Source of the DNA: Shewanella mangrovi
GTDB taxonomy: Bacteria; Pseudomonadota; Gammaproteobacteria; Enterobacterales; Shewanellaceae
Assembly (NCBI RefSeq): GCF_000753795.1
Contig: NZ_JPEO01000017.1
Location: 1-64,000 of the forward strand
Direction of reading: 5' to 3'
Length of the DNA: 64,000 nt
Shown piece by piece: positions 1-8,709 of this stretch. Position 1 is the first letter of the stretch, and every line of letters begins with the position of its first letter. Under the pieces are notes generated by a model, which saw nothing but the letters and a program-made list of their open reading frames with translations, made no database searches and was not told where the DNA came from. A program made the position numbers and the translations under genes.

Positions 1-14
1 AGAATTTGAAAAGG

Positions 15-90
15 GGTCGCTTAGCTCAGCTGGGAGAGCACCTCCCTTACAAGGAGGGGGTCACTGGTTCGAACCCAGTAGCGACCACCA
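15..90 (+). tRNA. tRNA-Val (anticodon UAC)
   Basis: A full cloverleaf of 76 nt can be folded. The acceptor stem pairs GGTCGCT with AGCGACC, followed by discriminator A and an encoded CCA. The D arm, a five-pair anticodon stem with TAC at 48-50, and a T arm with GGTTCGAACCC are present. It lies just upstream of the 5S rRNA gene, as tRNAs do at the distal end of rRNA operons. Confidence 0.97.
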
Positions 91-166
91 TTTCAAACTA
101 ACTACAAAGAAACAGCTTTCCGAATTACTGTTTTTGCAAAGCAAATTGCGAGAACAACAAAGAATT

Positions 167-285
167 TGTCTGGTGACAATAGCATTGTGGTCCCACCTGA
201 TCCCATCCCGAACTCAGAAGTGAAACACAATCGCGCCGATGGTAGTGTGGGGTTTCCCCATGTGAGAGTAGGTCATCGCCAGACG
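167..285 (+). rRNA. rrf: 5S ribosomal RNA
   Basis: Typical gammaproteobacterial 5S rRNA of about 119 nt. The terminal stem pairs GTCTGG with CCAGAC. Internal blocks GGTCCCACCTGA, CCGAACTCAGAAGTGAAAC and GCGCCGATGGTAGTGTGGGG are readable. The 16S and 23S genes must lie upstream, outside the window. Ends are estimated from the terminal helix and could be off by one or two bases. Confidence 0.95.
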
Positions 286-296
286 CCCAATTAGAG

Positions 297-325
297 AAGG
301 CCACCCAAGCGGGTGGCCTTTTTGC
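297..325 (+). terminator. rho-independent terminator of the rRNA/tRNA operon
   Basis: GC-rich stem AAGGCCACCC / GGGTGGCCTT with a four-base loop, followed by a T-rich run. It lies 12 bases after the 5S gene and ends the rRNA operon. Confidence 0.9.
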
Positions 326-437
326 TTTTATATCCAGGGAATTCTGTATTCAGATAAACAATCTTTATCAAATAATGCAGAGTTTCAATGTGTTATTATG
401 ACGGCTAGTTATTCGTTTACTGTTAAGGCGATGTATT

Positions 438-782
438 GTGCTGACCAAATTGTTAGTCACTATTTTAGTGGCAGTTATTGGATGGAAAGTTATAAGTAAA
501 CGTCAAGCAACATCAAGAGTAGAGTCAGTTAATGCATTACCTACGATTGGGCGCAAAACAACCGTTGCTGCGGCTATATTGTTATTAGTGGCCGTTGCGG
601 TTATTGGCTGGCAATGGTGGGATGGTTTTCAACAAGTGCAAGTCACGATTGTGTCACCTCAAAATGGTAATGTGGAAACGTATTCGGTGCGTAAGCGCGA
701 TATTGGTGAAAACACAATTGTCACCGTAGAGGGTTTGAAAATTCGTTTGTCCAAGGATGAACGAATAGAAATTGCTCCGTAG
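438..782 (+). CDS. Small two-helix membrane protein of unknown function
   Basis: 114 residues starting with GTG. Two hydrophobic segments are visible (about residues 4-18 and 43-60). A hydrophilic C-terminal half of about 50 residues looks like a small beta-rich soluble domain. I do not recognise the family. It stands alone between the rRNA operon terminator and corA, so context gives no function. The GTG start is the only one that includes the first hydrophobic segment. A small inner-membrane protein is the safest description. Confidence 0.6.
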   Translation: MLTKLLVTILVAVIGWKVISKRQATSRVESVNALPTIGRKTTVAAAILLLVAVAVIGWQWWDGFQQVQVTIVSPQNGNVETYSVRKRDIGENTIVTVEGLKIRLSKDERIEIAP

Positions 783-879
783 TTTTGTTTATTGATAGAT
801 TAACTTTTCTTTCCGAATTAATCAGTTAAACTAACACCACTTTTCCTTCCTGCCCGTATTAGCTGCCTGAGGAGGTCTA

Positions 880-1827
880 ATGATTACCGCTTATATTTAT
901 CAACATCAGCAGCTAAAAATCATAGAACTTTCGCCTGAAGATGCTATTCCTGAAGAAACACTATGGCTTGATTTATATCGTCCTGATGATCAGGAGCGTG
1001 ACTGGCTCGCCAAGTATTCTGTAGAAGAAGTCCCCGATGAAGAAGACATTAACGAAATTGAGGCATCTGCGCGTTTTTACCAGAACAGCGACGGATTACA
1101 CATCAATTCGTTATTTCCGCAACGCGTAGGGCAAGATGTTCGTGGTGTTAACGTTTCTTTTAACTTGCGGACTAACTTCTTACTGACAATCAGAGAAGAA
1201 GACGTTGGCTTGATTCGTTTGTTGCGAAACTACCTGCGGCTAGGACGTATCGACGTCAAAACACCACAAGGGCTTTTTCTCGAGTTATTTAATCTCAAAG
1301 TTGAGTATCTTTCAGACTTAATCGAAGACGTCTATACCGTGCTGGAAAACGTCAGCCAACAAGTGTTCGAGAGTGATGAGCTGGATGATATTTTTCGTAT
1401 GATCACGCTGCAAGAAGACTCGAACGGAAAAATTCGTTTAAGTTTGCTGGATACACAGCGTTCTCTGCGTTACATGCAAAAGTATTATCGCCGTGAGTTG
1501 CTTGAAGAAGAGATGAAAGATATGCGTGAGATGCTATCAGACATTGAATCTTTGATGCCTCACAGTCAGTTTATCTTCGATAAGTTAAATTTCTTACTAG
1601 ACGCAGCAATGGGCTTCAGTGGTCTACAACAGAATAAGATTATCAAGATATTTTCGGTTGCGGCAGTGGTTTTCCTGCCACCGACCTTGATTGCCAGCAG
1701 CTATGGTATGAACTTCAAACATATGCCTGAGCTGGATTGGTTTGTTGGCTATCCGTTAGCTATTGTGCTGATGTTAGCCAGCGCTGCCGGCACTTATCTG
1801 TTCTTTAGACGTAAAGGTTGGCTGTAA
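880..1827 (+). CDS. corA: Magnesium/cobalt channel CorA
   Basis: 315 residues, the usual CorA length. Homopentameric inner-membrane Mg2+ (also Co2+/Ni2+) channel. The large N-terminal cytoplasmic domain ends in a long helix. The two C-terminal membrane segments carry the family signature: first helix ending in YGMNF (GMN selectivity motif) followed by the MPEL loop, then a final helix ending in a basic tail (RRKGWL). The stretch from IIKIFSV to the C-terminus closely follows enterobacterial CorA. A strong GAGGAGGT Shine-Dalgarno precedes the ATG. Single-gene unit. Confidence 0.95.
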   Translation: MITAYIYQHQQLKIIELSPEDAIPEETLWLDLYRPDDQERDWLAKYSVEEVPDEEDINEIEASARFYQNSDGLHINSLFPQRVGQDVRGVNVSFNLRTNFLLTIREEDVGLIRLLRNYLRLGRIDVKTPQGLFLELFNLKVEYLSDLIEDVYTVLENVSQQVFESDELDDIFRMITLQEDSNGKIRLSLLDTQRSLRYMQKYYRRELLEEEMKDMREMLSDIESLMPHSQFIFDKLNFLLDAAMGFSGLQQNKIIKIFSVAAVVFLPPTLIASSYGMNFKHMPELDWFVGYPLAIVLMLASAAGTYLFFRRKGWL

Positions 1828-1831
1828 TCAG

Positions 1832-2143
1832 TCAACCTGTTTTGCGTTGTAGAGGAATCACTTCAGCTCGATGACTGCGAAAGTGCTCCGGATCTCTGAG
1901 CACATGAGCTAGCGAGCCAAATTTAGCACGCATCATGCAAACAGTTGTAAGACAGCGTTGGTAGGGGTTTGTGCACAGCGCAAGACGGCGAATAAGGTGT
2001 TCATTTACCGCCCGCAGTTGACGTTGATTTCCACTTGCGCTGTTAATCAACTCTTCCGACATTGAGGATTGCAGTTGATTTAACGCATCGGGTTGATGTT
2101 TGGCCATCCACATCAGCGTATCGAAATCAGGTAAATCAGTCAT
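1832..2143 (-). CDS. DUF3135 family protein
   Basis: About 103 residues if it starts at the ATG at 2143, which has a GAGGAG Shine-Dalgarno nine bases upstream; a longer in-frame start at 2161 lacks one. Small soluble helical protein beginning TDLPDFDTLMWMAKHQPDAL, which I recognise as the DUF3135 pattern of marine gammaproteobacteria (Shewanella, Vibrio). Function unknown. It is convergent with corA, stopping only five bases after the corA stop. Confidence 0.75.
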   Translation of the reverse strand: MTDLPDFDTLMWMAKHQPDALNQLQSSMSEELINSASGNQRQLRAVNEHLIRRLALCTNPYQRCLTTVCMMRAKFGSLAHVLRDPEHFRSHRAEVIPLQRKTG

Positions 2144-2244
2144 ATTTTCGCTCCTCACCATCCTTGGCAGTCTTAGCTGACAGTGGAGCTGGATTTGCCC
2201 CGCTTAGATTAAGCGTAGCGTAAATTTTCCTAAAAGCTTATAAA

Positions 2245-3510
2245 TTAGCTTTTGCTATCATTTCCGAAATAGTAACTGATTCTTTCTCTAGGATTTAAAT
2301 ATTTATAGATATTCTCTGGTAAAGCCGTTGCCGCAATGCAGCGGGCTATCTGTAGTCCTTCAGATTCCAAGTCAATAATAGGGGCTTGGTCTTTAGGTAC
2401 CATTGGATCGTAAACCAAAATCCGTGGCAATAGCAGTTTGGCCAAGTTGACCGACATTACCAGTCCAAATTGACCTGACGTGAGTTCCACTACAGAGCCA
2501 GGAGGATAGATGCCGAGCATCTTGATCATCTTGCCAATAAATTCTTGATTGAGTTTTCCTTTAGAATACTTATATAGATAGCCTAAGGCTGCATACGGCG
2601 TTTTGGCCTGTTGTCCATTTGCTGGGTGGCAAAGCATGTCGTATTTGTTTACCACCGCAGCAAGCTGTGCCGGTAATGAGATAGCATCAGCTTTTAAGCT
2701 TCTAGGACTGCCGCTGCCGTCAAGATATTCGTGGTGATTTAGGATTACATCTGTTGCCGCCGAAGGAAAGTCGTCCACCAGTTTAATGAGCTCGTTGCCG
2801 AGTAACGGATGTTGATTAAAAAGGTTTTGCTCCGGTCCAGTTAAGGCGGTTTGTTTACGTAACACTTGGCTCGGGAGCTTTAACTTACCTACGTCATGGA
2901 AGAGTGCACCAAGTCCTAATGATTCGATATCACTGCGGGGCCATTGCAGTTCTTTGGCGATCAGCATCGACAGAACAGCAACGTTGAGTGAGTGGTAATA
3001 GATACCGTCATCTTGTTTTTGATCCGCCATTAAATGCAGCACCAAGTTGTCTGACGACAGCAATTCTTCGGCAATATCGGCGATCAGCTCTTTGGCTTCT
3101 CCAATGGCATTCAACGGACGAGAACGCAATTTATTAATCAAATTACGCATTCTCGCTAATGAACGGTCAAAGTTTTCTTCTGTTTTACTAAGGTCTCGAC
3201 GCATTTTCTTGAGAATTTCAATGCGTTCTGCCTTATAGCGTTCCATCTTTTGATGCAATTCGTCGACGTCTTCCGAGAATTCGACCGCATTATTGTCTGT
3301 TATCTGCTCCTGCTCTAACGGAGGCGTATCACTCTTGGCGACGTCGACATAAACAGAATCAATGCCCAGTTTTTTAATTAATTCAATTTGTGCTTGTTGT
3401 TTAATACGGAAGCTACTGAAAAGAAACGGGTGATCTTTCCAGGACAAAGGTAACCTGACATAGTTGCCAACTTGCAACTGTTGTATGGAAACGAAACGAC
3501 TTTTACCCAT
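2245..3510 (-). CDS. HD-GYP-type protein with altered GYP motif
   Basis: 421 residues. The N-terminal ~100 residues look like the DUF3391 domain, followed by a coiled-coil linker (about 85-130) and an HD-GYP-like hydrolase domain (about 150-330). HD lies at residues 205-206 (FHDVGK). The second metal motif HHE is at 259-261, followed by DGSGSP where active cyclic-di-GMP phosphodiesterases have DGxGYP; the Tyr is Ser here. The family hydrolyses cyclic di-GMP, but the altered motif leaves activity or binding uncertain. Single gene, divergent from the dioxygenase gene. Confidence 0.85.
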   Translation of the reverse strand: MGKSRFVSIQQLQVGNYVRLPLSWKDHPFLFSSFRIKQQAQIELIKKLGIDSVYVDVAKSDTPPLEQEQITDNNAVEFSEDVDELHQKMERYKAERIEILKKMRRDLSKTEENFDRSLARMRNLINKLRSRPLNAIGEAKELIADIAEELLSSDNLVLHLMADQKQDDGIYYHSLNVAVLSMLIAKELQWPRSDIESLGLGALFHDVGKLKLPSQVLRKQTALTGPEQNLFNQHPLLGNELIKLVDDFPSAATDVILNHHEYLDGSGSPRSLKADAISLPAQLAAVVNKYDMLCHPANGQQAKTPYAALGYLYKYSKGKLNQEFIGKMIKMLGIYPPGSVVELTSGQFGLVMSVNLAKLLLPRILVYDPMVPKDQAPIIDLESEGLQIARCIAATALPENIYKYLNPRERISYYFGNDSKS

Positions 3511-3619
3511 AGGACACTATTTTTGTTTGTTGTATAAATGTTTAGTTGCAATCTGCTACTTTACAGTACGCTGATACAGATGCCAGCATATAGTGACGAT
3601 GGAATAACAACTAAGCAAC

Positions 3620-4309
3620 ATGGATTTTATAGAAGTTTTTCCCAACGCAATCTCCGACGAACTATGTGAACGAATTATCGCCACGTTTAACACACATCCT
3701 GCAGTGGATGTCGGGAAAACCGGTCACGGCGTCGATAAAAGTAAAAAATTAAGTTTTGATATTACGATCGATCAGTATAGAGAACTGACTCCGCTACGTG
3801 ATGAGTTGTTAACTAATATCTTCCCATACGTATGCCGCTACTTTGATAAATACGCTTTGGCCTTGATGGGGGCTGTATCGATGCAAGTAGCTAACGTTGA
3901 GAATCAAGTTGTCACCTTATCTCCTGAAAATTATGACACATTAGGGCGGAGTCGGGTTGAGGGATTGGTCAAGTATCTTTATCGAAGTGGTCAGATCAAT
4001 ATACAGAAATACCCTAAACAGCAGGGAGGCTATCCGCATTGGCACTCTGAACAGTATCCGCAACTAGGCCAATATGAAGCGTTGCATCGGGTAGCATTAT
4101 TTATGGTGTATCTCAATGATGTTGCAGAGGGGGGCGAAACAGAGTTTTATTATCAACAAAGAAAGCTACAACCTCGCAAAGGTTCATTGGTAATTGCTCC
4201 CGCTGGTTTTACTCACAGCCATCGTGGCAATACACCTATTAGTGATGATAAGTACATTGCCACGTCGTGGATCATGTTCAATAGAGCGGAACAGCTGTAT
4301 CGCCGTTAA
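3620..4309 (+). CDS. 2-oxoglutarate/Fe(II)-dependent oxygenase (prolyl 4-hydroxylase-like)
   Basis: 229 residues, soluble. Predicted iron ligands are an H-x-D/E motif (HSE, about residues 142-144) and a distal His in FTHSHRG (199 or 201). A Lys near 211 could hold 2-oxoglutarate. The segment VYLNDVAEGGETEF is diagnostic of the P4H branch (double-stranded beta helix). The first motif carries Glu rather than the usual Asp, which a minority of family members tolerate. The substrate cannot be told from sequence. It converges with the histidine kinase gene, overlapping it by four bases. Confidence 0.85.
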   Translation: MDFIEVFPNAISDELCERIIATFNTHPAVDVGKTGHGVDKSKKLSFDITIDQYRELTPLRDELLTNIFPYVCRYFDKYALALMGAVSMQVANVENQVVTLSPENYDTLGRSRVEGLVKYLYRSGQINIQKYPKQQGGYPHWHSEQYPQLGQYEALHRVALFMVYLNDVAEGGETEFYYQQRKLQPRKGSLVIAPAGFTHSHRGNTPISDDKYIATSWIMFNRAEQLYRR

Positions 4310-5655
4310 GCCAAGGGGATCGTGATTCGAAAGCTGGCACCTTCGAGCGCTGACGTCTCGATAGAAAGGGTGCCACCATAGCTGTCGACGATTTCATTAC
4401 AAACGGCCAAGCCTATCCCTTGACCAGAAGATTGGGTATCAGCACGTACACCACGTTGAATAATCTTTTGCTTTAGCGCATCTTCGACGCCTAAACCATC
4501 ATCTTCCACCAAGATTTCTAGTTGGTATTTGTTAGCGCTAGCGCTTACTTTCACAGTAGAAATGCACAACCTGAAGGCGTTTTCCATTAGATTGCCGACT
4601 AATTCCATTAAGTCACCTTGCTCACCGGGGAACGTTAGGTTTTCGTTAATGGCGGCAGTAAAGTGGACGTTCTTATCGCGATATACTTTAAATAGCATTT
4701 GCGCTAACTGATCAACTAACGGAGCGATGTACGTCATCTCCTTTTTAAGTCCCTTACGACCAAGCATGGCGCGTTTTAACTGATACTTGACCAAATGATC
4801 CATCTGGCTCACTTGCTCCATCACTTTTTCACATAACTCTTTACGATCAAGTTGTTCATCGTCGGTAATTGCATGTACCGCGGCTAACCGGGTTTTCAGA
4901 CTGTGTGCTAGGTCGTTCATGGCATTTTGATATCGCTGTTGCTGCTCTCTCGATTGGCGCATCAATTCGTTTAGTGCTTGGGTGATACCTTCCAGCTCTA
5001 CTGGGTAACCTTTAGAAAGCGAACGACTTTTGCCCTGGATAATGGCTTTCAATTCGTTACGCATTCTTGCTAACGGTTGCATTCCCCAATACGCCGCACT
5101 GACTAACAGCAATAGTGCTAGCGCCAATACTAGGGCTAAGCGTAAATAGGTTCTTTTGGCGAACTTAGTCGATTCTTGCTCGATTTTTTCTGCGTCTTTG
5201 AGCACCAACAGATTGTAGTGGATGGTGGCGATATCCACTGACAACAGATAGGCAAAGTAGCCGCGATTGTCATTCATGTTGAGATAGTAGGGGGGAACTT
5301 CATCGCGGATCTGATTAAAGCGTTCACAGATATCAAATAAGCCGCGGTCTACCGCCAATGCAGAGGTCCAGATCTGTTTAAATGTGTCATCACACGACGC
5401 CATGACGTAAGGCTGTTTGGTGCTGTTTTCCTCCAGCCAGGCGCTGGTATCGGGGATAAGGTCGTGTTCACGCAGCTCAGCGGCTACTTGAGGAATTTCA
5501 GCAATAAGTTTGGCGGTTTCTTCGTTATAACTGTTTTGGGCGTGCAGAATATTCACCATCCACGCTAAGCCAAAGCCTACTAACGCGATGATCGACAATG
5601 ATGTCAAAAACATGCGCGTTAACAGGCGCTTTTTCGGTTTTAGGTTTAGTTGCAT
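4306..5655 (-). CDS. PhoQ-like sensor histidine kinase
   Basis: 449 residues. A membrane segment near 13-36, a periplasmic sensor of about 130 residues, a second membrane segment near 171-192 and a HAMP-like linker. The dimerisation helix carries the phospho-acceptor His251 in AHSLKTRLAA, then an HATPase domain with an N box (NLMENAFRL) and G boxes (EDDGLGV, GQGIGLAV). The HSLKT box is the one seen in PhoQ. Its start overlaps the response-regulator stop by ten bases, so the pair is translationally coupled. The ligand is unproven. Confidence 0.88.
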   Translation of the reverse strand: MQLNLKPKKRLLTRMFLTSLSIIALVGFGLAWMVNILHAQNSYNEETAKLIAEIPQVAAELREHDLIPDTSAWLEENSTKQPYVMASCDDTFKQIWTSALAVDRGLFDICERFNQIRDEVPPYYLNMNDNRGYFAYLLSVDIATIHYNLLVLKDAEKIEQESTKFAKRTYLRLALVLALALLLLVSAAYWGMQPLARMRNELKAIIQGKSRSLSKGYPVELEGITQALNELMRQSREQQQRYQNAMNDLAHSLKTRLAAVHAITDDEQLDRKELCEKVMEQVSQMDHLVKYQLKRAMLGRKGLKKEMTYIAPLVDQLAQMLFKVYRDKNVHFTAAINENLTFPGEQGDLMELVGNLMENAFRLCISTVKVSASANKYQLEILVEDDGLGVEDALKQKIIQRGVRADTQSSGQGIGLAVCNEIVDSYGGTLSIETSALEGASFRITIPLA

Positions 5656-6320
5656 GGAAGATTAAATTTATAGCCCTGACCACGGATGGTAATAATGGGA
5701 TTCTCAATACCATCGCGCGTTAGTTTTTTACGCAGGCGACTCACCATTACTTCGATGGTATTGGGATCGCCTTCTTTATCACCATAAATCACATCAAGTA
5801 AGCGCTGCTTGGCAACCACTTCATGATTATGACGCATCAAGTATTCGAGGATTTGATATTCAAAGGCGGTGATATCCATCAATTCGCCACTCATGGTTAC
5901 TTGTTTGGCTGCAAGATCTAATGAGAGCTCACCACTGTTGATGACCGGTTTTACAAAGCCAGCACTGCGGCGGACTAACGCATCCAATCTCGCAACCAGT
6001 TCCTCTTTCTGGAACGGCTTCACGAGGTAATCGTCGGCACCTGCATTCAAGCCTTCTACTTTATCTTGCCAGTTAACCCGAGCGGTAAGAATAAGCACAG
6101 GCGCTTTTAAGTCTGCCTCTCGCAACTGCTTAATCAATGAAATACCATCTTGATCCGGCAAGCCTAAATCGATAATGGCAATATCGATAGGGTAGTCGGT
6201 AGCTTGATAAAATCCCTCTTTGGCAGTTGCGGCAACCTGAACTTGATTACCTAGTTCACTCAACTGAACTTTCAGGTGGTGCGATAAAAGGGGATCGTCC
6301 TCAACAACCAGTATTCTCAT
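5646..6320 (-). CDS. PhoP-like OmpR-family response regulator
   Basis: 224 residues from the ATG at 6320, preceded by AAGGA; a longer frame reaches 6386, but the family begins at MRILVVEDD. The receiver domain has acidic pocket ED, phospho-acceptor Asp in IIDLGLPDQDG (about 51) and conserved Lys in LVKPF. The C-terminal winged helix has the RLRKKL and RGQGYKF segments. First gene of the pair with the kinase. Upstream sequence contains GTTAAAC and GTAAAAC spaced six bases apart on its own strand, a weak candidate for direct-repeat autoregulation. Confidence 0.9.
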   Translation of the reverse strand: MRILVVEDDPLLSHHLKVQLSELGNQVQVAATAKEGFYQATDYPIDIAIIDLGLPDQDGISLIKQLREADLKAPVLILTARVNWQDKVEGLNAGADDYLVKPFQKEELVARLDALVRRSAGFVKPVINSGELSLDLAAKQVTMSGELMDITAFEYQILEYLMRHNHEVVAKQRLLDVIYGDKEGDPNTIEVMVSRLRKKLTRDGIENPIITIRGQGYKFNLPCN

Positions 6321-6609
6321 AATATTTAAGTCCTTTATTGCTGCGGCATCAGTGTATTGTGAAATCAGCAAGATGCCAATGGTCAAAGTTTAAAGCCTAT
6401 TAACTTAACTGGTGCTGACGTTTTACACAGAAGTTTAACGAAAGGACTATTTCTAAACAGAGCAATACCGGCGACTGTTCAGCATGCCGTTTTGTTGGTA
6501 TCGTTTACGCAATAGCATTGATTCTAGCGTAAATGCGTCGAAGGTATTCAGGGTGGTGAGCATGATTGCTACCAGCCCGCTAATCAAAGAAGTTTAGATG
6601 GAGCCCGCC

Positions 6610-7440
6610 GTGAAAGGACAAATTTTAGAGCAAATGAAAGTGTTGCAGGCCATTGAGCCTGAGTTTGAAGTACAACGCCGTGTTGCATTTTTAAAGGCAA
6701 AGTTGCAGGAAGCTAAAGGACGAGCGTTTGTGTTGGGCATTAGTGGAGGCATCGATTCTGCGCTTGCTGGTCGTTTGTGTCAGTTGGCAGTTGATTCATT
6801 GAATGAGGAAACGGGCTCTGATAACTACACATTCGTTGCCATGCGATTGCCATACCTTGAGCAACGCGATGAAGATGAAGCGCAGTTGTCATTAGCGTTT
6901 ATTAAACCGTCTCGATTGGTGACTGTGAATGTGCATGACGGTGTTGAAGGTGTGCATCATCAGGTACTTTCTGGATTAGAAACGGCTGATATTCTTGAGC
7001 CGGATGATGCAAAAGTTGATTTTGTAAAAGGTAACGTTAAAGCAAGAATGCGGATGATTGCGCAGTATGAAGTTGGCGCAATCGTCGGCGGTTTAGTTGT
7101 CGGAACTGATCATAGTGCCGAAAACGTGACAGGTTTTTATACCAAATGGGGCGACGGTGCGTGTGATTTGACCCCATTATTTGGGTTGAATAAACGTCAA
7201 GTGCGTCAGCTTGCAGCTTATCTTGGCGCGCCGGACGTTCTGGTCAACAAGACCCCAACAGCAGATTTGGAGTCAAATCGTCCAGGCCTTGAAGATGAAG
7301 TTGCTCTGGGGTTGACCTATGACCAGATTGATGACTTTTTAGAAGGTAAAGCAGTCCCGGCGGAAGTCGAGGAGCGCATTATCGCCATCTATAAAGCGAC
7401 TCAACACAAACGCGAACCTATCCCGACAATTTACGATTAA
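6610..7440 (+). CDS. nadE: NH3-dependent NAD+ synthetase
   Basis: 276 residues from the GTG at 6610, which has GGAG six bases upstream. An in-frame ATG at 6598 adds four residues, but MKGQIL matches the form I remember for Shewanella NadE. The enzyme amidates nicotinic acid adenine dinucleotide to NAD+ using ammonia and ATP. The PP-loop SGGIDS near residue 45 binds ATP pyrophosphate. Conserved GTDHSAEN and the [17 protein letters not shown] loop are present. No glutaminase domain. Ends in a terminator. Confidence 0.95.
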   Translation: MKGQILEQMKVLQAIEPEFEVQRRVAFLKAKLQEAKGRAFVLGISGGIDSALAGRLCQLAVDSLNEETGSDNYTFVAMRLPYLEQRDEDEAQLSLAFIKPSRLVTVNVHDGVEGVHHQVLSGLETADILEPDDAKVDFVKGNVKARMRMIAQYEVGAIVGGLVVGTDHSAENVTGFYTKWGDGACDLTPLFGLNKRQVRQLAAYLGAPDVLVNKTPTADLESNRPGLEDEVALGLTYDQIDDFLEGKAVPAEVEERIIAIYKATQHKREPIPTIYD

Positions 7441-7461
7441 TATGTCGCTTGATATAACCGA

Positions 7462-7487
7462 AGCCGCTCGTTACGAGCGGCTTTTTG
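7462..7487 (+). terminator. Terminator after nadE
   Basis: Stem AGCCGCTCG / CGAGCGGCT with a three-base loop and a TTTTT tail, 21 bases after the nadE stop. It also abuts the stop of the convergent gene at 7488. Confidence 0.9.
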
Positions 7488-7922
7488 CTAAATCAGGCAT
7501 TGACGGAAGTCAGCAATTAGCTGATTAGGAAACTGTCGATAGTCGAAGTAGGGGAGTTGCCAGCAGTGTTCGCCTAAACGCAAAATTTTGTCGTTCAACA
7601 CCGATGGATTTGTGTCTGGCAACAATCTCTGTGCTATCTCTTTACCACTGAGCAATATGACGTCGGCAGTTGTATTAAGCTGTTGCTCATCAGTATAAAA
7701 GCACACCGAGTGCAGGAGATTTTGCCGTAGGTAACTACGCCATTCATCCGCGTCATCACAAAATATTTTAGCGCTAATGACAAAAATTTTACGCCAATGG
7801 TTGGAGTTTACCTCAAGTAAATGCTCCATTGCATTTTGCTGCTTGTATTGCCAGCCATCGGGGATATTTGGACTGTGCGGCAGATACACGCAGCGCTTCG
7901 CTGCTGGGTTTCCTATGATCAT
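7488..7922 (-). CDS. Conserved-looking hypothetical protein
   Basis: 144 residues, no signal peptide or membrane segment. It has an N-terminal LPHSPNIPDGW segment and a central alternating pattern consistent with a small alpha/beta fold (VICFYTDEQQ, DVILLSGKEIAQ). I do not recognise a named family. Single gene converging on nadE and sharing its terminator. The absence of a better frame and the clean codon use support its being real. Confidence 0.6.
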   Translation of the reverse strand: MIIGNPAAKRCVYLPHSPNIPDGWQYKQQNAMEHLLEVNSNHWRKIFVISAKIFCDDADEWRSYLRQNLLHSVCFYTDEQQLNTTADVILLSGKEIAQRLLPDTNPSVLNDKILRLGEHCWQLPYFDYRQFPNQLIADFRQCLI

Positions 7923-8103
7923 TTGAAAATCCGCGATAAGTTAGATACGTTTTATAGTAGAGGGGTGAATATTTGTCCTTTGTCACAGATTCTACATAAA
8001 ATTAGACAACAATAGTGAATGTTGATACTGGCTACTACACTTGATGTTGGTGGGAGCATGAAGTGAATAGGCAGTCGTTGTGCCGATTTAAATGGAGGTT
8101 AAA

Positions 8104-8361
8104 TTGGAAAAAAATATTCGTTACGGTCTCATCGCCAAAGGGCAACAGCACCCATTAGGGTTCTTTTTTAATGGTTTTTTCTATGACCAGGCCAAAAGTA
8201 GCAGTCGCGCTGAAGGATATGTTGATGAAAGTGGCTTTTTTTATCCATCAGTAAATAAGGCTGATCCTCGTAGTAAGATCCCAACCGCTAAAATTGATGG
8301 ATTAACCTTCATTAGATTACGTGACATAGCAGAATTTCAATTGGTGCGCTTTGACGCATAG
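8104..8361 (+). CDS. Small hypothetical protein
   Basis: 85 residues from a TTG at 8104, or 89 from the ATG at 8092. I prefer TTG because GGAGG (8094-8098) lies just upstream of it and would be inside the gene if the ATG were used. The protein is soluble, rich in aromatic residues (PLGFFFNGFFYDQAKSSS), with no recognised domain. It is followed by a strong bidirectional terminator shared with minE. Confidence 0.55.
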   Translation: MEKNIRYGLIAKGQQHPLGFFFNGFFYDQAKSSSRAEGYVDESGFFYPSVNKADPRSKIPTAKIDGLTFIRLRDIAEFQLVRFDA

Positions 8362-8397
8362 TGATAATGGTTTGATTTTCTTAATAGATCACATAGA

Positions 8398-8429
8398 AAT
8401 AAGGCACCCTCGCTAGGTGCCTTATTTTT
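8398..8429. terminator. Bidirectional terminator between the small gene and minE
   Basis: Perfect 11-bp stem AATAAGGCACC / GGTGCCTTATT with a seven-base loop. It has T runs on both sides, so it can end both the small + strand gene and the minCDE operon. Confidence 0.92.
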
Positions 8430-8448
8430 GTCTTTTTGCCAAATTGAA

Positions 8449-8706
8449 TTATCGATCTGGCAACGTAATGTTCAGTTCCAACACCGACAGATTGTCATCA
8501 TTTTGATCCATGGCAACAGAGACTTGCTCTTCTTCTACATGGACATATTTACGGATTACTTCAATGATTTCCTGCTTCATCATTGGCAAATAATCAGGAT
8601 CGCCGCGTTGTGAGCGTTGATGAGCAACAATAATCTGCAAGCGCTCTTTGGCAGTTGCAGCTGTGTTGCTTTTCTTCGAACTTTTAAAATAGTCGAGTAA
8701 GGACAT
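8449..8706 (-). CDS. minE: Cell division topological specificity factor MinE
   Basis: 85 residues. The N-terminal amphipathic MSLLDYF and the following helix (TAKERLQIIVAHQRS) displace MinC and stimulate MinD ATPase. The C-terminal dimerisation part ends LNITLPDR. With MinC and MinD it oscillates from pole to pole and restricts FtsZ rings to midcell. Last gene of minCDE, three bases after minD. Confidence 0.97.
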   Translation of the reverse strand: MSLLDYFKSSKKSNTAATAKERLQIIVAHQRSQRGDPDYLPMMKQEIIEVIRKYVHVEEEQVSVAMDQNDDNLSVLELNITLPDR

Positions 8707-8709
8707 AAT

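Noticed and set aside
6433-6454. PhoP box upstream of the response regulator gene
   Set aside because: GTTAAAC and GTAAAAC are spaced six bases apart, but they match the PhoP direct repeat only loosely. Mentioned in the gene entry, not claimed as a feature.
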